The notes: generated by a model not told the origin, from the letters alone. Shown: positions 28,673-44,192, counted from the first letter of the stretch. The stretch is 64,000 bases of DNA from Daphnia carinata (GCF_022539665.2 NC_081340.1:2790001-2854000); one strand, 5' to 3'. Numbers and translations are program-made.

Positions 28673-29128
28673 CCTTTTCTGGTGATACAGCTTTACTTCT
28701 CTGGGTGAGACAGCTCTCCAGAGATAAACTCCTCTTTCCACTGTTTCGTAACTAATAGAGAATTGAAATGAGTCGAAAAAAGCAGTGGAAAGTGGAATTA
28801 CGGTAGAGGTACTACGACTTTTGTACACCATCTCCCCCATTGCCAATCAGTGGCAAAAGTAAAGGAAATCGGAATGGGTGGAATGAAGCTGTGGAAAGTG
28901 GAATTCGATTTGGGCTTTTACGTTCTTCTGGCAATTTAGTTTTATCCGCAGGAGGTATTGCGCGTTGACTGGCCATTATTACAGTCGGCCATGTTCTGGT
29001 CTCACCTTCCCTGTAAACCATGGTTGGGCTCGATGTAATAGCACACAGGGCAACCCTGCACCCGAGGGCACCTTAAATAACACAACAAACAAACTTTTAA
29101 GGTTTCAAATCTGTTTTCAAAAACCAAC
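28673..29128. other. Gap between inverted repeat and SNAPC1, with small degenerate repeats
   Basis: Contains two related copies of a short unit ending GTGGAAAGTGGAATT (28762-28803 and 28877-28911). The first begins GTCGAAAAAAGCAGTG, which also occurs inside the adjacent arm at about 27896. The rest is presumed SNAPC1 promoter and 5'UTR; no TATA box is recognised. Confidence 0.5.
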
Positions 29129-30388
29129 ATGACGGATGATCATATCGTTGCTGTTGGAAGCTTGAACGACTGTGAATTATTGGTAGAAAAATTCTCGCTT
29201 TCAGCAAAAACGAATCTTAGTTTTTCAAACTTTGCTCAGATATGGAAAAAGTCTAACTTTGAATTGATATTTTGGTACGTAAAAAGATTGGTTAGATGCA
29301 TCAAATTCCTTATTTTCATTGTTTTCTCATCATTACAATTTTTATTTATGGATGTATCTAATTGATATTTATAATAGTGGACGGAGTTCTGATGAACTGC
29401 CTCAGCTTGCCAGTGAGCTCTTGGTGATAGCAAAAACTATTGTTTTGAATACCAGCCACACATTTGAATCAAGAGTTGGTGGACTCTATCTGATGTATGG
29501 ATTCTATTTTACCCAACAATCTAGGTATATTATGATAAATTTTTATACTGGGAGTGTGGTAACTTGCCTTTCCTTTTAGATCCAAGATCCGCTTTACATT
29601 GTGTGAATTCCAGGAATTGATGCTGTTTGTAATACAATTGAAGGAACGAGACATTCTGGAAGCCCAGTTTATTTTTTATAAACTATTTCTCCACAAAGCC
29701 TTTTTCTTTTGTACTTCTAGCACACCAAACAAGGTACCCATCTAATAGAATAATAATTTTCTGTCCCTAGGAGAAAGCTATAATATTTTTTATCAGTATG
29801 CCCTGATAAATCCCAAAAGGCAGTTAGAGGAAGAGGTTGACCATGGGAATACATTGAATGATTACGAATGTAGGTTAATTGACTGTGAAGGGTTATCTAT
29901 GAACAGCCTCCGAGGTGTTGATATGTTGCACACAAAGTATGAAGAAGTTAAAACAAATTTACCAGGTATCACATTTCCATTAATTTTTTGTGAAAAACGA
30001 TGAACATGTTTTTTGTTGAAAAATGAATTTGCATAAGGTTTTGTAACTGAAAATTCTTCATCTGCTGCCTCAAAAAAAAATTTTCCTAATGAACTCAAGA
30101 CAACATTAGATTTGCTCAAGTCGGAAATTGTGAAGAGCAAGGAATGTAATATAAAACGTGGGAAATCAATGAGTTGTTCTGAAGTAGAAGAGAATCAAGG
30201 TACTGTTCTTAACATACTTTTGTTTCCTTCGGTGTCTCACGATTTTCCCATAATCTGCAGGCGCAGTTCGTAGAAAAATCGTTAGCTCATCATTTCAGTT
30301 GCAATGCTCATCACGCCGTCTGCCAGGAAGTGGTAGATCAGGCGAAACTGCTCGGCGAGCATCTTTGTCCCGGTCGCCAAATTCATGA
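29129..30388 (+). CDS. SNAPC1: SNAPC1 (SNAP43), snRNA-activating protein complex subunit 1
   Basis: Subunit of SNAPc, which binds the proximal sequence element of snRNA genes and recruits Pol II or Pol III. Exons 29129-29274, 29378-29524, 29580-29733, 29797-29965, 30038-30199 and 30261-30388 give 301 aa. The N-terminal SNAPC1 domain is clear: DCELLVEKF, NFAQIWKKSNFELIFCGR, SRVGGLYLMYGFYFTQ, KIRFTLCEFQELM and FIFYKLFLHKAFFF. The C-terminal third is Ser/Arg-rich and unconserved (RASLSRSPNS). Exon 4 was started at the TTTTTATCAG acceptor, the one that keeps phase. An AATAAA lies at 30510-30515. It is convergent with kanadaptin, 237 bp stop to stop. Confidence 0.85.
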
Positions 30389-30625
30389 AAGAACATCAAA
30401 TTCTTGCTATTAGTGTGAATCCTATATATCAACAAATGTTATAGCGTTATGCAGGAAAAAACACATTTAAATCATTCTGATTGGAAGTAAGACCGAGGAA
30501 TTGCGAGAAAATAAACCATACATACTCAGTTGCAAGGACGACTTAAATCGGAGAAATACCTGATTCTGTATTCCGCCGGCACATAGAACAAAAACAAAAA
30601 TCATGAAATTTATCGGCCATGGACA

Positions 30626-33137
30626 TCAGTAACCATATTTTCTGTTTAACGCATTTTTCCCATCGCCACTTTGTTCTTCCGGCGGTGTCCACATGTCGTA
30701 TTTAGAATCATCCGAGCCACCGTAATGCGAGTTCAGGTTGCCGGTTAACTTTGTGGTTTCCGTCCATTGCTATGGAAAGAAATGATACCGAATTATTTGA
30801 AATCTGATGAGAACATTTGTACCAAATGTACCTCAGACCCATTTCGTCCATTTTTATTCTTTTTCGTTTTCTGATCACTAAACCAATTTTTTCGCTATCG
30901 CCAGGCATTTCGCTTTGACCAGCTTCATTTTTTGGTTTTTCTTCCTTAGGCTCTTGAATTGTTTCCGACATATGTAGTTCAGTGACTACGTCATCTTGCG
31001 ATTTCAGTGTAACTACATGTGCTGTCAAATCTCCCGCAACAGGGCTACTTTTCTTCTCGTAACTTTTTCCAGAGCTAACTCGGTCTTCACGTTGTTGATG
31101 TAGTGGTGCCTCATGTTCAGTTTTTGTTTGACTGACTACTGTGTTTAAAGCCGGTAGTTCTGAGGCACCAATGATAGCAGGGCGTGCGATATCAAGTAAA
31201 GTTTTCAATCTCGCTTCTTCCTTCTGAAGTAGAACAAGTTTTTGCTACGAAGAAATGCAATTGAATAATTTGTCAACGATAATTTAAAACCACTTCAGTT
31301 CTTACTCGAAGAGCTGCGGCTGACGTTTTATTGCTTAATTCGTAGGTCTGCAGCGCTTCTAGATAGGCGTCCACATCATCCGTATCTATTTTATCTGGCT
31401 TGCGTGCCTGTGCAGTCATCTGAGTTAAAGTTTGTTGGGTTTTGAGGACCTCGTTGGCTGCAGCTTTGTACTTAACTGACTATTCATAATAATAATAAGA
31501 AAAAAAGTAAATACATAGTGATGTCAGAATTAGTTTGCCGTTGACTTACCAAACTTTCGTATGTCTCAACAACGTCCGACATTTGGCCTTTCATTCTCGC
31601 TTGTCTCTTTCTTTCTGCAGCTCCAGTTCGATCAAGAAATGTATCTTCGTCGCTGGAATAATAATCTTCATCGTACTGTCGCTTTCTTCGACGTACCTTG
31701 CTCTCTAGGAAATATAAATAAGCTCATATTCCACGCAAATTGAACGCCAAAATTTTTTATACCATGTTTAGCCTGCCGTAGCAACCCGTGACGGTCAAGT
31801 ATGCGACAGGCTTCTAAGGCACATTGAACTACGGCTTCTTTTTTCTTTCCACCCTTAACTGACGCTTCTGCAATAATAGGTGCTCCAGTAGCCGAGTCAA
31901 TTGGTAACTCAACACGACAAATGAAATGGGCATAATTTTTTTCTTCAACCTATACATATATAAAGAGGAATTTATAAAGAATTAATAGATTCCTAGAAGT
32001 AGTAAAATTACTAGAAGTAGATATATTTATGTAACAAAGCCAAAGAAATAAACTTCAAATTGGCCCTGATGAACGGTAGACATACCTTGTATTCAAGTTC
32101 ATAGCCTTCTCTTTCAAACCAACCTCGTAGGGTTTTCTTAGGATCCTCCAAGTATATGTTTTCATCAAGTAGAAGATCTTCATTTATAGAAAATGGGTTT
32201 TCAGCTAGGGGGTTTTCATCTTCAGCGTCTTCTCCCATCCCCCAGTTAATACCAGTACTTGTGGAGGGTGGCACAGTAGCAGATGAACCAAGAATATTGT
32301 CAGTTGTTGACATTTCACAGTCGATTTTTTCAAGTGCCACTTCCCTTTTTAATTTTAGTTCTTTAAGTTCAGTAACACTAAATTCTGAAACAGCTTCCTG
32401 ATCCTCTTCTGGGCCTTGAAGTATAAATAATCTTGAAGAAACTCCAAATCGGAAAACATGGCCAGTCCGTACACGACAATACACTTTGGCGGGAATCTGT
32501 TGTTTATTTAGGAATGTTCCATGAGTACTTCCAAGATCAAACAAAAACCAACCAGTGCCATCTTTCTCACTTCCAGTTTTGTATTGTAAAACAGCATGAT
32601 ACCTGGCCAAAGTTGAATGTTGATTAACTATGCTTCATGCTTAAATGTGTTTTCAGATAACTACCTGGAAATTGATGGATGCTGTAGAACAAAATCACAT
32701 GCTGGGAGTCGACCAAACACAAGAAATGGCTTTCTTCTACTTTCAATGTCTTCACACTGCAAGATCACACCATCCTTAAGAACTTCAATCATGTATGGCA
32801 ACTGGCAAACACTAGATGTTGATGGGGCTACGTAGTTCAAGTTCAAGGGTTTTATTTGTGCTAGACATGGTGTATTGTTTTGAGTCTGAATAACTGTTTC
32901 TGATGTTTGCAAACAAACGTCCAAGTCTGTTTCACTATCCGTATTCACTTTACTTCTTTCAGAAGATACGGTTTGCTTCGATGAATTTTGGTTTTTATCG
33001 TATGCTTGTTCAATATCAGACTTTTTGCGCGAAATATTCAGTCCTGGTCTCTTGCCTACAACAACTGGTTTTTTAAATACAGGGGTATTAGTTGTATTTT
33101 TTTCAGTACACTTAAAGACTTCTGCAACATCATCCAT
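30626..33137 (-). CDS. SLC4A1AP: Kanadaptin (SLC4A1AP), FHA-domain nuclear protein
   Basis: Nuclear/spliceosome-associated FHA protein. Exons 33137-32665, 32602-32086, 31949-31763, 31704-31550, 31479-31306, 31244-30832 and 30769-30626, about 687 codons. The N-terminal part is low complexity, then an FHA domain ([34 protein letters not shown]), then the family's [21 protein letters not shown], a [18 protein letters not shown] block, [10 protein letters not shown], and the diagnostic C terminus [12 protein letters not shown]...KYGY. The first ATG in frame is at 33137. Summed exons leave a remainder of 2 nt: exon 6 and exon 7 are in different frames, best reconciled by one missing A in the A-run near 30890 or by an unrecognised splice. 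AGGF1, another FHA protein, is excluded by the C-terminal blocks. Confidence 0.88.
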
Positions 33138-34477
33138 TTCGGACGTTGGTGAAGTAATTCCACAATAACAATAACACACAGCTAATGCAACGTCCGAATC
33201 TCTAGTAGCAGACTAGCATGAAACGTGAAGCATGGGCCGCCGGTAAATCGCATGCACGTAACGTGTACCGGTATATCGTGGAAAACGATTGTGGAATGGC
33301 TCGCCCCGCCCTGAAAAGGCGGAACTAACAGCGTGGAACAAATCGTTTTCGATACAAACAAAATTTCAACCATTAACGGACTATAGGCCCTTGTGCGCGC
33401 AAAATTTCAGTATTTACCTCAGCTAAGGTAAAGTGAAATGTATCTAAAGCATACTGGACGAAAAAACTACTATTTATCCACAATCCAGTGAAGGGCAGAA
33501 AATCATGTTTTTATTTACCTCTCAAAGTCATTGAGTAATCGATTGAGAATTACACAACGGACTCCAATCATGACAGTACACACTTTAAAGCTTACAAAAC
33601 GGCAAATTTGAAGAATTCCAACAAGACAGAAGTTGGAATGAAGTGATTAATACGTTTTTCTAGATTCGAAAGGGATATTTTGGTCTTCAAGAAACATCGC
33701 GAATGGAATTCTTTGAGGTGCTTAAGTTGACAACATAATCAACTTGTGATCTCGAGGCAAAGGCGTTGAAAATTGAAGAACAAAATCTTGAAAACTAGCA
33801 AAGCAACGGAGGATCATTTCGGCTTATAACATAATTTATTTCGTTGGTGAAATTTTTAAATCGGTATACGAAACAGCCCAATTTGGTTTTCTTTGCCAGG
33901 ATAGCTTTAATTGACACAAAGAAAACGTTTTAAGAATAAAACAATATTGCAGTAAAAAAATTTTGAGATTGAAGGGGGTTACGCTGTCAAACACACTTAT
34001 GGCGGAACCTCGTTCATATTCATTCAAGGGTAGAAAATATTTTTCAATGCAAAAGGGTGAAAAAAAGGTGAAAAAAAGGAGAAAAAAAAAAGAACAGACT
34101 GGGCAACGACGCAGTTGACCGACAGTAAAATAGTATGGCTTTTGTGTTTTACCAATTAGGAGAATAGGATTAACCCAATCCCACCATCAAAACGAAATTA
34201 AACTTTCACATTATCACTAGAAGACATTCAACATCGTCTGGACTATCCAATTCGAATTTGAAAAAAGTACGTCAGCTAGGGAGTCAACTTAGAAGAAATT
34301 GTCGGCAGAGTTCCGACGAACGTTATGGAACGTCATAAAAAACGAGTAGAAAGAATTAAGCAGTGTTGGGATTAAATATGCGCGATTCATTAAGGGAGGG
34401 CCAAGATACAGTTAATGAAATAATAAAACTGGTGGAAAAAAATAGAATAAAACTTTCCGTGGGATCCTCGGCACTCT
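33138..34477. other. Gap between kanadaptin and enabled
   Basis: Holds the kanadaptin 5' region (right of 33137) and the enabled 3'UTR (left of 34478); both genes read leftwards. A short A-rich repeated tract (GGTGAAAAAA units) lies at 34058-34092. No other gene is seen. Confidence 0.6.
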
Positions 34478-37495
<3,018 letters not shown>

Positions 37496-39678
37496 TTTCA
37501 GTGTTGGTTATCCGATAACATGAATTAGATGAGAAAAAGTATCTGTAAATACAAACAAACTGTAAGATATTTGAATAACTTTTTCAAGAAAAATTTACGA
37601 TTATTTTAGGAAAACAATAAAGATGCTAATTGTCCATGAACAAATTTAGTTATGGGAAAACAAGGTTGCTGCAGAAACACTTCAGTTGACAAGGCCTTTA
37701 TACTGCGTTTTTGCACGAAAATGTTAGCGGGGACCCACAGTGGTACAGTTTAACGCCCCAAAAATATCCACATAAGGTTTTCATAAGTAAACGATTGAAA
37801 TAACTTACTAATAACCACAATGTCGTTTGTCAATATCAAGTACCACTCCCTCAAGCTGTCACTTAAAGCCAACAATGCGCCATGTTAAACTAATGCTACA
37901 AACCTGAGGTAGCTCCACTATTTTTTTTTCCTGAGAAATTCAACAGTCACAACATTCACAGACAGTATAGAAACAGGTAAAGACTAAAGAGCAAAAAGTT
38001 AGAAAAGGAATCAACATTTTGAAATTGTAACTATTGTAAAATTTGAATTGCAATTCAGAAGTTGGGAAACTGGTACTAGCATTTGATGCAATCATTGCAT
38101 CAAATTACATTGCATTGCAATGTAGTTCGTCGAATCGTAGACTTTTTTTTATCCCATGTGTCTGTACGATTCAACTACATTTAAAGAAGGTTTTGTGGTC
38201 TCATTCGCATCACAAGAGTCACATTTAATAATAAAATCAATTGACAATTTTTCATTGACGTTACGAAATTGTAAATTTTGTTCCTTTCGTATTGGTAAGG
38301 TGATGTAATTTCAACAAACATTAATTGATCCCAAGGCTTCACCTTCAGGACGGGACAATTAAACAAATACATGTTTAAACAACAGATTTCCAATAAGTTA
38401 ACAACGTTTAATTAATGCTCAGGGTGGCAAAATTTTAAACGTGTTTTAATAAACATGGAGTTTTTTGCATACCTTAGCTTAAAAGTTTATTGGTATACCT
38501 GGAAAAATCCAACTGTGCATATACGTAGAGTTTTTTTTTTTACTTTGAGTGCCTTTACGGAGACATTTCAACATCGGAACTGGTTGCAGTTTTGCAGCTT
38601 GCTCTTTGCGGTTGATTGTTCAAACTTGGTTTCCTTTACTAGTTATCTGTGTAGGTTATCTAGCGATTTGAGACGGGTCCAATGTAAGTAGTTTATCTGT
38701 CTTGCGACATGTAGAAAACACTAGAATATACGTAAAGTAACGTGCTTTTAAGTATCGTAAACATATAACGGTGTAGATTTAATCGCAGTAAATGTTATGC
38801 AACGAGAAGACTCAAACAAGGTGAAGCGACAAATGCCGATTTTCTGTAACCTGAAGACAAAATGCCATGTTATACATTTTACTGCATGTATGATATACAC
38901 ATACATATATATACATTGTGATTTTAGGAGAAACTCTTCAAGGATGCTTGAGAGTCTGACTAATGAGTAAAAACTAAAGAGTTACACAGAATGAAAAAAC
39001 TAAGCAGAAATACGGCCCGGCAGAGTACCACGCTGCATTTCGCATACAGCAATTAGTGATTTGGTTGGTTGGTTTGAAATTGCGGCTAAATTTCTCAAAT
39101 ATTTTTGAAAATGGCGGTTCAAACCGGTTATCCCCAATTTCAAACCGAGAAGTGAACCGCAGTCGAAAATGGCTAAACTGGACTGACGGTTTGATGATTT
39201 TTTTTGCGACAAAACCGCAGTTTGCCCCGTTCAAAGACGATCGGGGCCGAGCGCTACGCTCAATTGAAGCAAACAAAATAGCATGCAAAATATGAATTTG
39301 AAATTCATTTGAATGAAGTAAAATTTAAGTTACAGCAAAATGCCATGTACAATTATGACAAATTTATGTCGACATTATTAAACGGTAAAAACGACGCATG
39401 TTATTTCTTATTTGTATACATGCATGATATGCTTAAAAAATACCGAAAAACAGGTTCCACTAGAAATATTTTAAGGGTAAACTTTGGAAATCCGCATTTG
39501 AGGTTGATTAACCGTGGGAAATTATGTGTTTGGCTCCGTCTATTACCACGGCGAATTCTACACCAAACCGTTTCACGCTCTACAATCTAAGTCAACGATC
39601 CTGTCCGGCAGCGTACTGAGTGAATCGAAATGTTCACTGGGGCTACCAGATTGGTATAAATTTCATTAAATAATAACA
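37496..39678. other. Gap between enabled and ARMT1
   Basis: Divergent promoter region of ena (left) and ARMT1 (right), about 2.2 kb. It is AT-rich except 39050-39270, a moderate-GC block with open frames on both strands and short inverted words (AACCGG, GGTTTGAAA with TTTCAAACC), perhaps a mobile-element remnant. No conserved protein is seen. Confidence 0.5.
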
Positions 39679-41338
39679 ATGACTTCAACGTTTGGAAGCT
39701 GTACCCCATATCCCTACTTATCTGCTAGGGTGCCGGGGTAGGTTAAAATGAAACATATTTATCCCAACTCTACTTTTCAGGGTTTAATGTTTTACTTTTC
39801 TCAGCTCTTTTGCCTATACAACGGTCAAAGATAGAATGCCGGTGATTCTCACAAAAGTGATAGATTTTCTATGCCGCAATAAACACAAAATTCTGGAAAA
39901 TTCTATAGCAGAGGTACTACCACTGTAGTCTGTTAAATATCACTCAAATATTGGCGAAGATTTATGAACACTGTCCTCATAATCCTAGGCAGGGACAATA
40001 GAAGATCTGAAATTGATAATAGGAAAACTGTCTCAGCTCAGAAGTGAAATACAAACCAACAAAACCTTACGTCCACTAGAGATATCTTCATCTCATCTTA
40101 CAGATGGTGCAAAATGGAATAATGAATTAATGGAGGGAAAAGACAATAGTGCACCACAGTGGTTTAGCTCACCGTGGCTGCTAGTGGAGTGTTACATGTA
40201 CAGGGCTATCTATTGCATTTTCGAAAACAGGTATATTCAATTGTTAGTTTTTTCTGAAAAACGTTTGAATAAATTTTTTTTCATTTTACCTTAGCACCTA
40301 CCTGAAGAGACTTGATCCCTTTAGTCATATGAAAGAAGAGTTAATAATTGTCCAAAAACATGTCCTCTGGCAGCTTGCTGCCTACACAAATGACATAAGC
40401 CAAACAATTACAAGTGCTTTAGAGTTGCAAGCCAACTTCAAGAAATTAATAGAGGTTTGTATTTTTAACCTGGTGTTAAAAGCGTTGTATTTATGTATTA
40501 ATTTTCGTGTTAGATAAGTCTTTGGGCGAATCGCAACGACTTATCTCTTTCGGCCGGAAATGCAGAGACGAAACCAGGCTCATTTTTAGATGATATTGAA
40601 CAACTCAATTCCCATATTCTAGTTAACAATGCAGACGAACTTTGGCGTTATGTGGAACAAGTTCAAAAAGATTTTCAAAACAAAGAGCTAGGCATTATAA
40701 TGGACAACGCCGGATTGGAAATGGTTGCTGATCTGTGCCTTGCAACTTATTGCGTATCTCACAGGCTCTTCGATCGTGTTATTTTCTACGTGAAAAAAAT
40801 TCCCTGGTTTGTTTCGGACACAACTTCCGGCGATCTTAAATGGGCACTTCATTATATGGAAAAAGATGTCCCAGAAATGCAATGTTTTGCAAGTAAATGC
40901 ATTGGTTACTTTAAGTCCCAACAATTTCTGCTGGTAGAGGAGGACTACTTCACATTGCCACTGCCGTATCATGTTATGAATAATGAAGATCCCAACCTTT
41001 ACAATAAATTAAGTCAGAGCCAGCTTCTTATCTTTAAAGGTAAAAAAAAAAATATTATTTATAATTTATTTGTGCGGTAACGTAGTCTTATTTCTCCCAC
41101 CCGCCTTCCATTAGGTGATCTGAACTATAGAAAGCTAGGTGCGGATATCGACTGGCCGTCCACTACAACTTTCGAGAAATTTTTGCAGGGCTTCAAACCT
41201 GCACCGCTTGTTGCATTAAGGACAATAAAAGCAGAAATAATTTGCGATTTACCATCAAACAAGGTGAGCGAATTGGAATTGTTGGACAGAGATTGGATGA
41301 CTAAAGGAGATTATGGTTTAATACAATTCATGAAATAA
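39679..41338 (+). CDS. ARMT1: ARMT1 (C6orf211), DUF89 metal-dependent damage-control phosphatase
   Basis: Mn/Co-dependent phosphatase of the DUF89 family acting on damaged sugar phosphates; a carboxyl-methyltransferase role on PCNA has been reported for the human protein. Exons 39679-39737, 39805-39913, 39989-40230, 40295-40454, 40514-41039 and 41115-41338 give 439 aa (human 441). Signature metal-site motif MDNAGLEMVADL is at about residues 252-263, followed by FVSDTTSGDL and GDLNYRKL near the C terminus, which ends in GDYGLIQF as in the family. The last exon contains an internal AAG-GTGAGC that looks like a donor but is coding, since conserved sequence continues through it. Confidence 0.93.
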
Positions 41339-41431
41339 TGTTTTTATGAAAAGCAAATTTATTAACCGTAAATTTATTTCCCAGAAAATTTTTTCGTTCT
41401 TTACCACATTGCAAAAAAATCTTCAAACCTC

Positions 41432-41892
41432 TTAGAAATGCCCATCTAAAGATGTTGGTAAAATATTACCTTTTTCCAGTATATACACCACCTCCGATAA
41501 AAAAATAAAATTTTGTTCTGACGTTAATTAAATAATGCAAAAAAAAAGACTTTTTGACTGCCATGTATTATCCGAACACCGCGTTGATCTTATAGGGTGC
41601 CTAATGACACTACCTCATTTTTTAGAAAACAAATTGTAATTGTCCAATTATTTTAGGAACGTTTTTTTAGAAATGCCCATCTTGTTTCCAAAGATGTTGG
41701 TAAAATATTACCTTTTTCCAGTATATATGTATGATTTCCTTTCGTGAGGAAGCATCGCTCATAAGTCAAAAAGTCTTATAGATAAAAAATTAAAAAAAAT
41801 AGTGCTAAATAGCCCATTATTTAATTAACGTCTCTCTCTCTCTCTCTCCCGTGAGGAAGCATCGCTCATTACCTTCCTCTCTCTCTCTCCCA
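41432..41892. repeat. Duplicated blocks and CT microsatellite around the MITE-like element
   Basis: A block containing GATGTTGGTAAAATATTACC occurs at 41432-41486 outside the element and at 41668-41726 inside it, the second copy with about 9 extra bases. A second 20-nt block, CGTGAGGAAGCATCGCTCAT, occurs at 41743-41762 inside and 41850-41869 outside. (CT)n runs flank the latter (41831-41848, 41877-41890). Confidence 0.75.
41520..41832. mobile_element. MITE-like element with 18-bp terminal inverted repeats
   Basis: The left end GACGTTAATTAAATAATG (41520-41537) is the exact reverse complement of 41815-41832. A second inverted pair lies inside (AAAAGACTTTTTGACT near 41544 and AGTCAAAAAGTCTT near 41764). 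The element is about 313 bp, AT-rich and non-coding, fitting a non-autonomous DNA transposon. No clear target-site duplication was established. It sits just downstream of ARMT1. Confidence 0.55.
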
Positions 41893-42064
41893 TCCCCCCC
41901 CCTTCAGATACGACTCTTGAATGCAGCATGGTCAATGCGGTTCACCATCATCCATCTGGTAGTAAATTGAATACCATGGCGATACCACCCAAGATGACAA
42001 CGACATCAAAACACACCAAAACATTACATTTTCATTTCGGGCTACAAAAACGAGCGAGAAAAAT

Positions 42065-44120
42065 TTACAACTGTGTTTGATAGAGAATTTTGCTAAACAT
42101 TTCGCTGAGTTTGGAGGTATCTGTTAGAGATTTCATAAAGGTGTCACCTCCATTTTTTGATTTTTCTTTAAGGATTTCGCTCGAAGTGCGAAGAGTTATC
42201 CTTGGGAGAGAAACGTTGTAATATAGGTAGATTTTATTATGGAATGTTGCATAAGCAAATGCAGGCAATGAAGGGGCTCGGGAATCCAGGGAGTAGTATC
42301 CTGCGGTAAAGGCGGAGACTGATTGGTCAAACTGAAATCTAACAGTTTGTTTCTCTTGGTTAACAATGTAGGTCTGTCCATCCTATAAAAAAAAATTGCT
42401 CACTAAAATATATGATTGCACATGCGTTTTTGCATTCTTTATTACCCAAGAGCAAGCGACCACTTCCTCCCGACCGTCACCTGTAATGTCAAGTTTTGAA
42501 AGCGCAAATAGCTGATGATCAACCTGCAACGACCTAAATGGAAACAGAATGTTTAATATTTTGTACACTGTGCCAAAAAAAAATTCACAAGCCCTATTAC
42601 GGGCGTTTAATGAATCGACAAAAATAATAATTCTAATACAAAAGTATTTACACACTCGAATAAAAACTGGTAACAATGAAAGACACTAGGGAACTTAACG
42701 ACACACTCAACGAGTTTTCACGATACCGAATTCAGTTCTATGCTTTTCAAACTCCTACTTTTTTTGTCAATCTAATTTCCTTTTTTCGTCATCAACTCTA
42801 AAATATAATTTTACGCCAAATATTTTTTGTATGCTTTCCATGAATTTGGATTTACGGGACAGCTAGTTAACATTGGTTTGCGGACACACATAAAAAAAGA
42901 AATACTTATTACCATAAAATTTGTTCATCTCGTACCATCATCAGGGTACCATCCAGTGTTGCTAAAAGCGTCAAAAGAGTTACTACTGTATCATCCCTGA
43001 AGTTCATTATTGTACCCTAACCAACAGCATAAAGGGCTCCTTGGTGCTCGTCTTGATGTGGCATTCCCTGAGATATATTACCCAATATCTCGGTAGAAAC
43101 ATTAGGATTGCGCATATGCGAATATGCAAGGGGGTGATAGTCAATGGACATTTTAGACAATAACTCCCTGTCAAACGTGGAACACAAAAAAAGGTTTTTA
43201 ATGTACGCGTTTTTCTTTAAAATCAAGATATCACTGTTCATTTACAGAATACTACCTCGATTCTTCCTTATCATGCTCCTCACAGTTTTCCAACGGCTTA
43301 CATTTTAGACGGATGAATGTTCCGCCAGGATGGGCAACTAATAACGATGGAGCACGATTAGCCATATCATTTATGGCGACAGTACCGATTTGGTTGGCAA
43401 ATTCCCATTTGTTCAGGCCGACTAGTTTTGTATTAATCCATTGATATGTACGGACGACCCGGTCCGTCAGGCCGATCACAAGTTCAACTGTAAAACAAAA
43501 ATTTACCATGAATCTCTTTTGATTATGCATAATTAGGTAAAAGTATGATTTCAGCTTCATTCGATGGCTCGTACTCAATCCATCTGAGTTAACATCATGT
43601 AGAAGAAGAACTTTGGTATTTGCGGGAATTCTTTGTACGTGTGTTGGTTTCATGGGAAGTTCTCCGTCATTGGACGTATCAATGAGGAAATCGAAAATAT
43701 AACACCATCCCTCACCATTAACAACAACTAAGGAGTTTCGGCCCTTTTTTTAAGGTTGTCAGTCGATCAAATTAATATTATAATCTTGGAAAATTTTTAA
43801 CTTACCACATTGAATATGTCTCCGACACCTATGGCAGTTACCTGCCAAAAATAGCACGCTTTCAACACTAAATCTTTTAATTATAAGACCATTTATTGGT
43901 CTCTTAAAAAGAAAAAAATATACCATACCATTCCTAAATCACTAGCTCTTCTCCAACATTTGCTAGCGTTGCCCTTATAGATGAAAACATCGCCATTTTC
44001 GTTCCCAACCACAAGCTCGTCGCTTTTGTCATTATCGACGTCTCCAAACAAAAAAGCATTTTTGAAAACGGATCCCGGAAAATCAAACTCAAGGCGCTCC
44101 ACATACGATACAGCTCTCAT
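42065..44120 (-). CDS. ITFG2: ITFG2, FG-GAP repeat subunit of KICSTOR
   Basis: Beta-propeller scaffold of KICSTOR, which brings GATOR1 to lysosomes so amino-acid loss shuts off mTORC1. Exons 44120-43929, 43841-43806 (only 36 nt), 43743-43575, 43487-43256, 43167-43022, 42961-42913, 42533-42446 and 42382-42065 give 409 aa. FG-GAP-like motifs are visible: [57 protein letters not shown]. Further diagnostic blocks are [23 protein letters not shown] and [12 protein letters not shown]. The start codon lies 72 bp after the IMMP2L stop on the same strand, with an acceptor-like TTCAATTTAG ending 15 nt before it. Confidence 0.92.
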
Positions 44121-44192
44121 TATATTTCAAGTCTAAATTGAACAACAAACCATTCAGTAATGTAACATTATATGTTATAAAAATTTTGTATG

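Noticed and set aside
30626-33137. AGGF1 (another FHA-domain protein)
   Set aside because: No G-patch or OCRE; the [16 protein letters not shown] and terminal KYGY blocks are those of kanadaptin.
38974-39295. Overlapping ORFs on both strands (about 80-104 aa)
   Set aside because: Open in several frames because of local composition; no protein family recognised.
41829-41892. Short regularly spaced repeats as a CRISPR array
   Set aside because: They are CT microsatellites in a eukaryotic genome; no spacers or repeats of CRISPR type exist.
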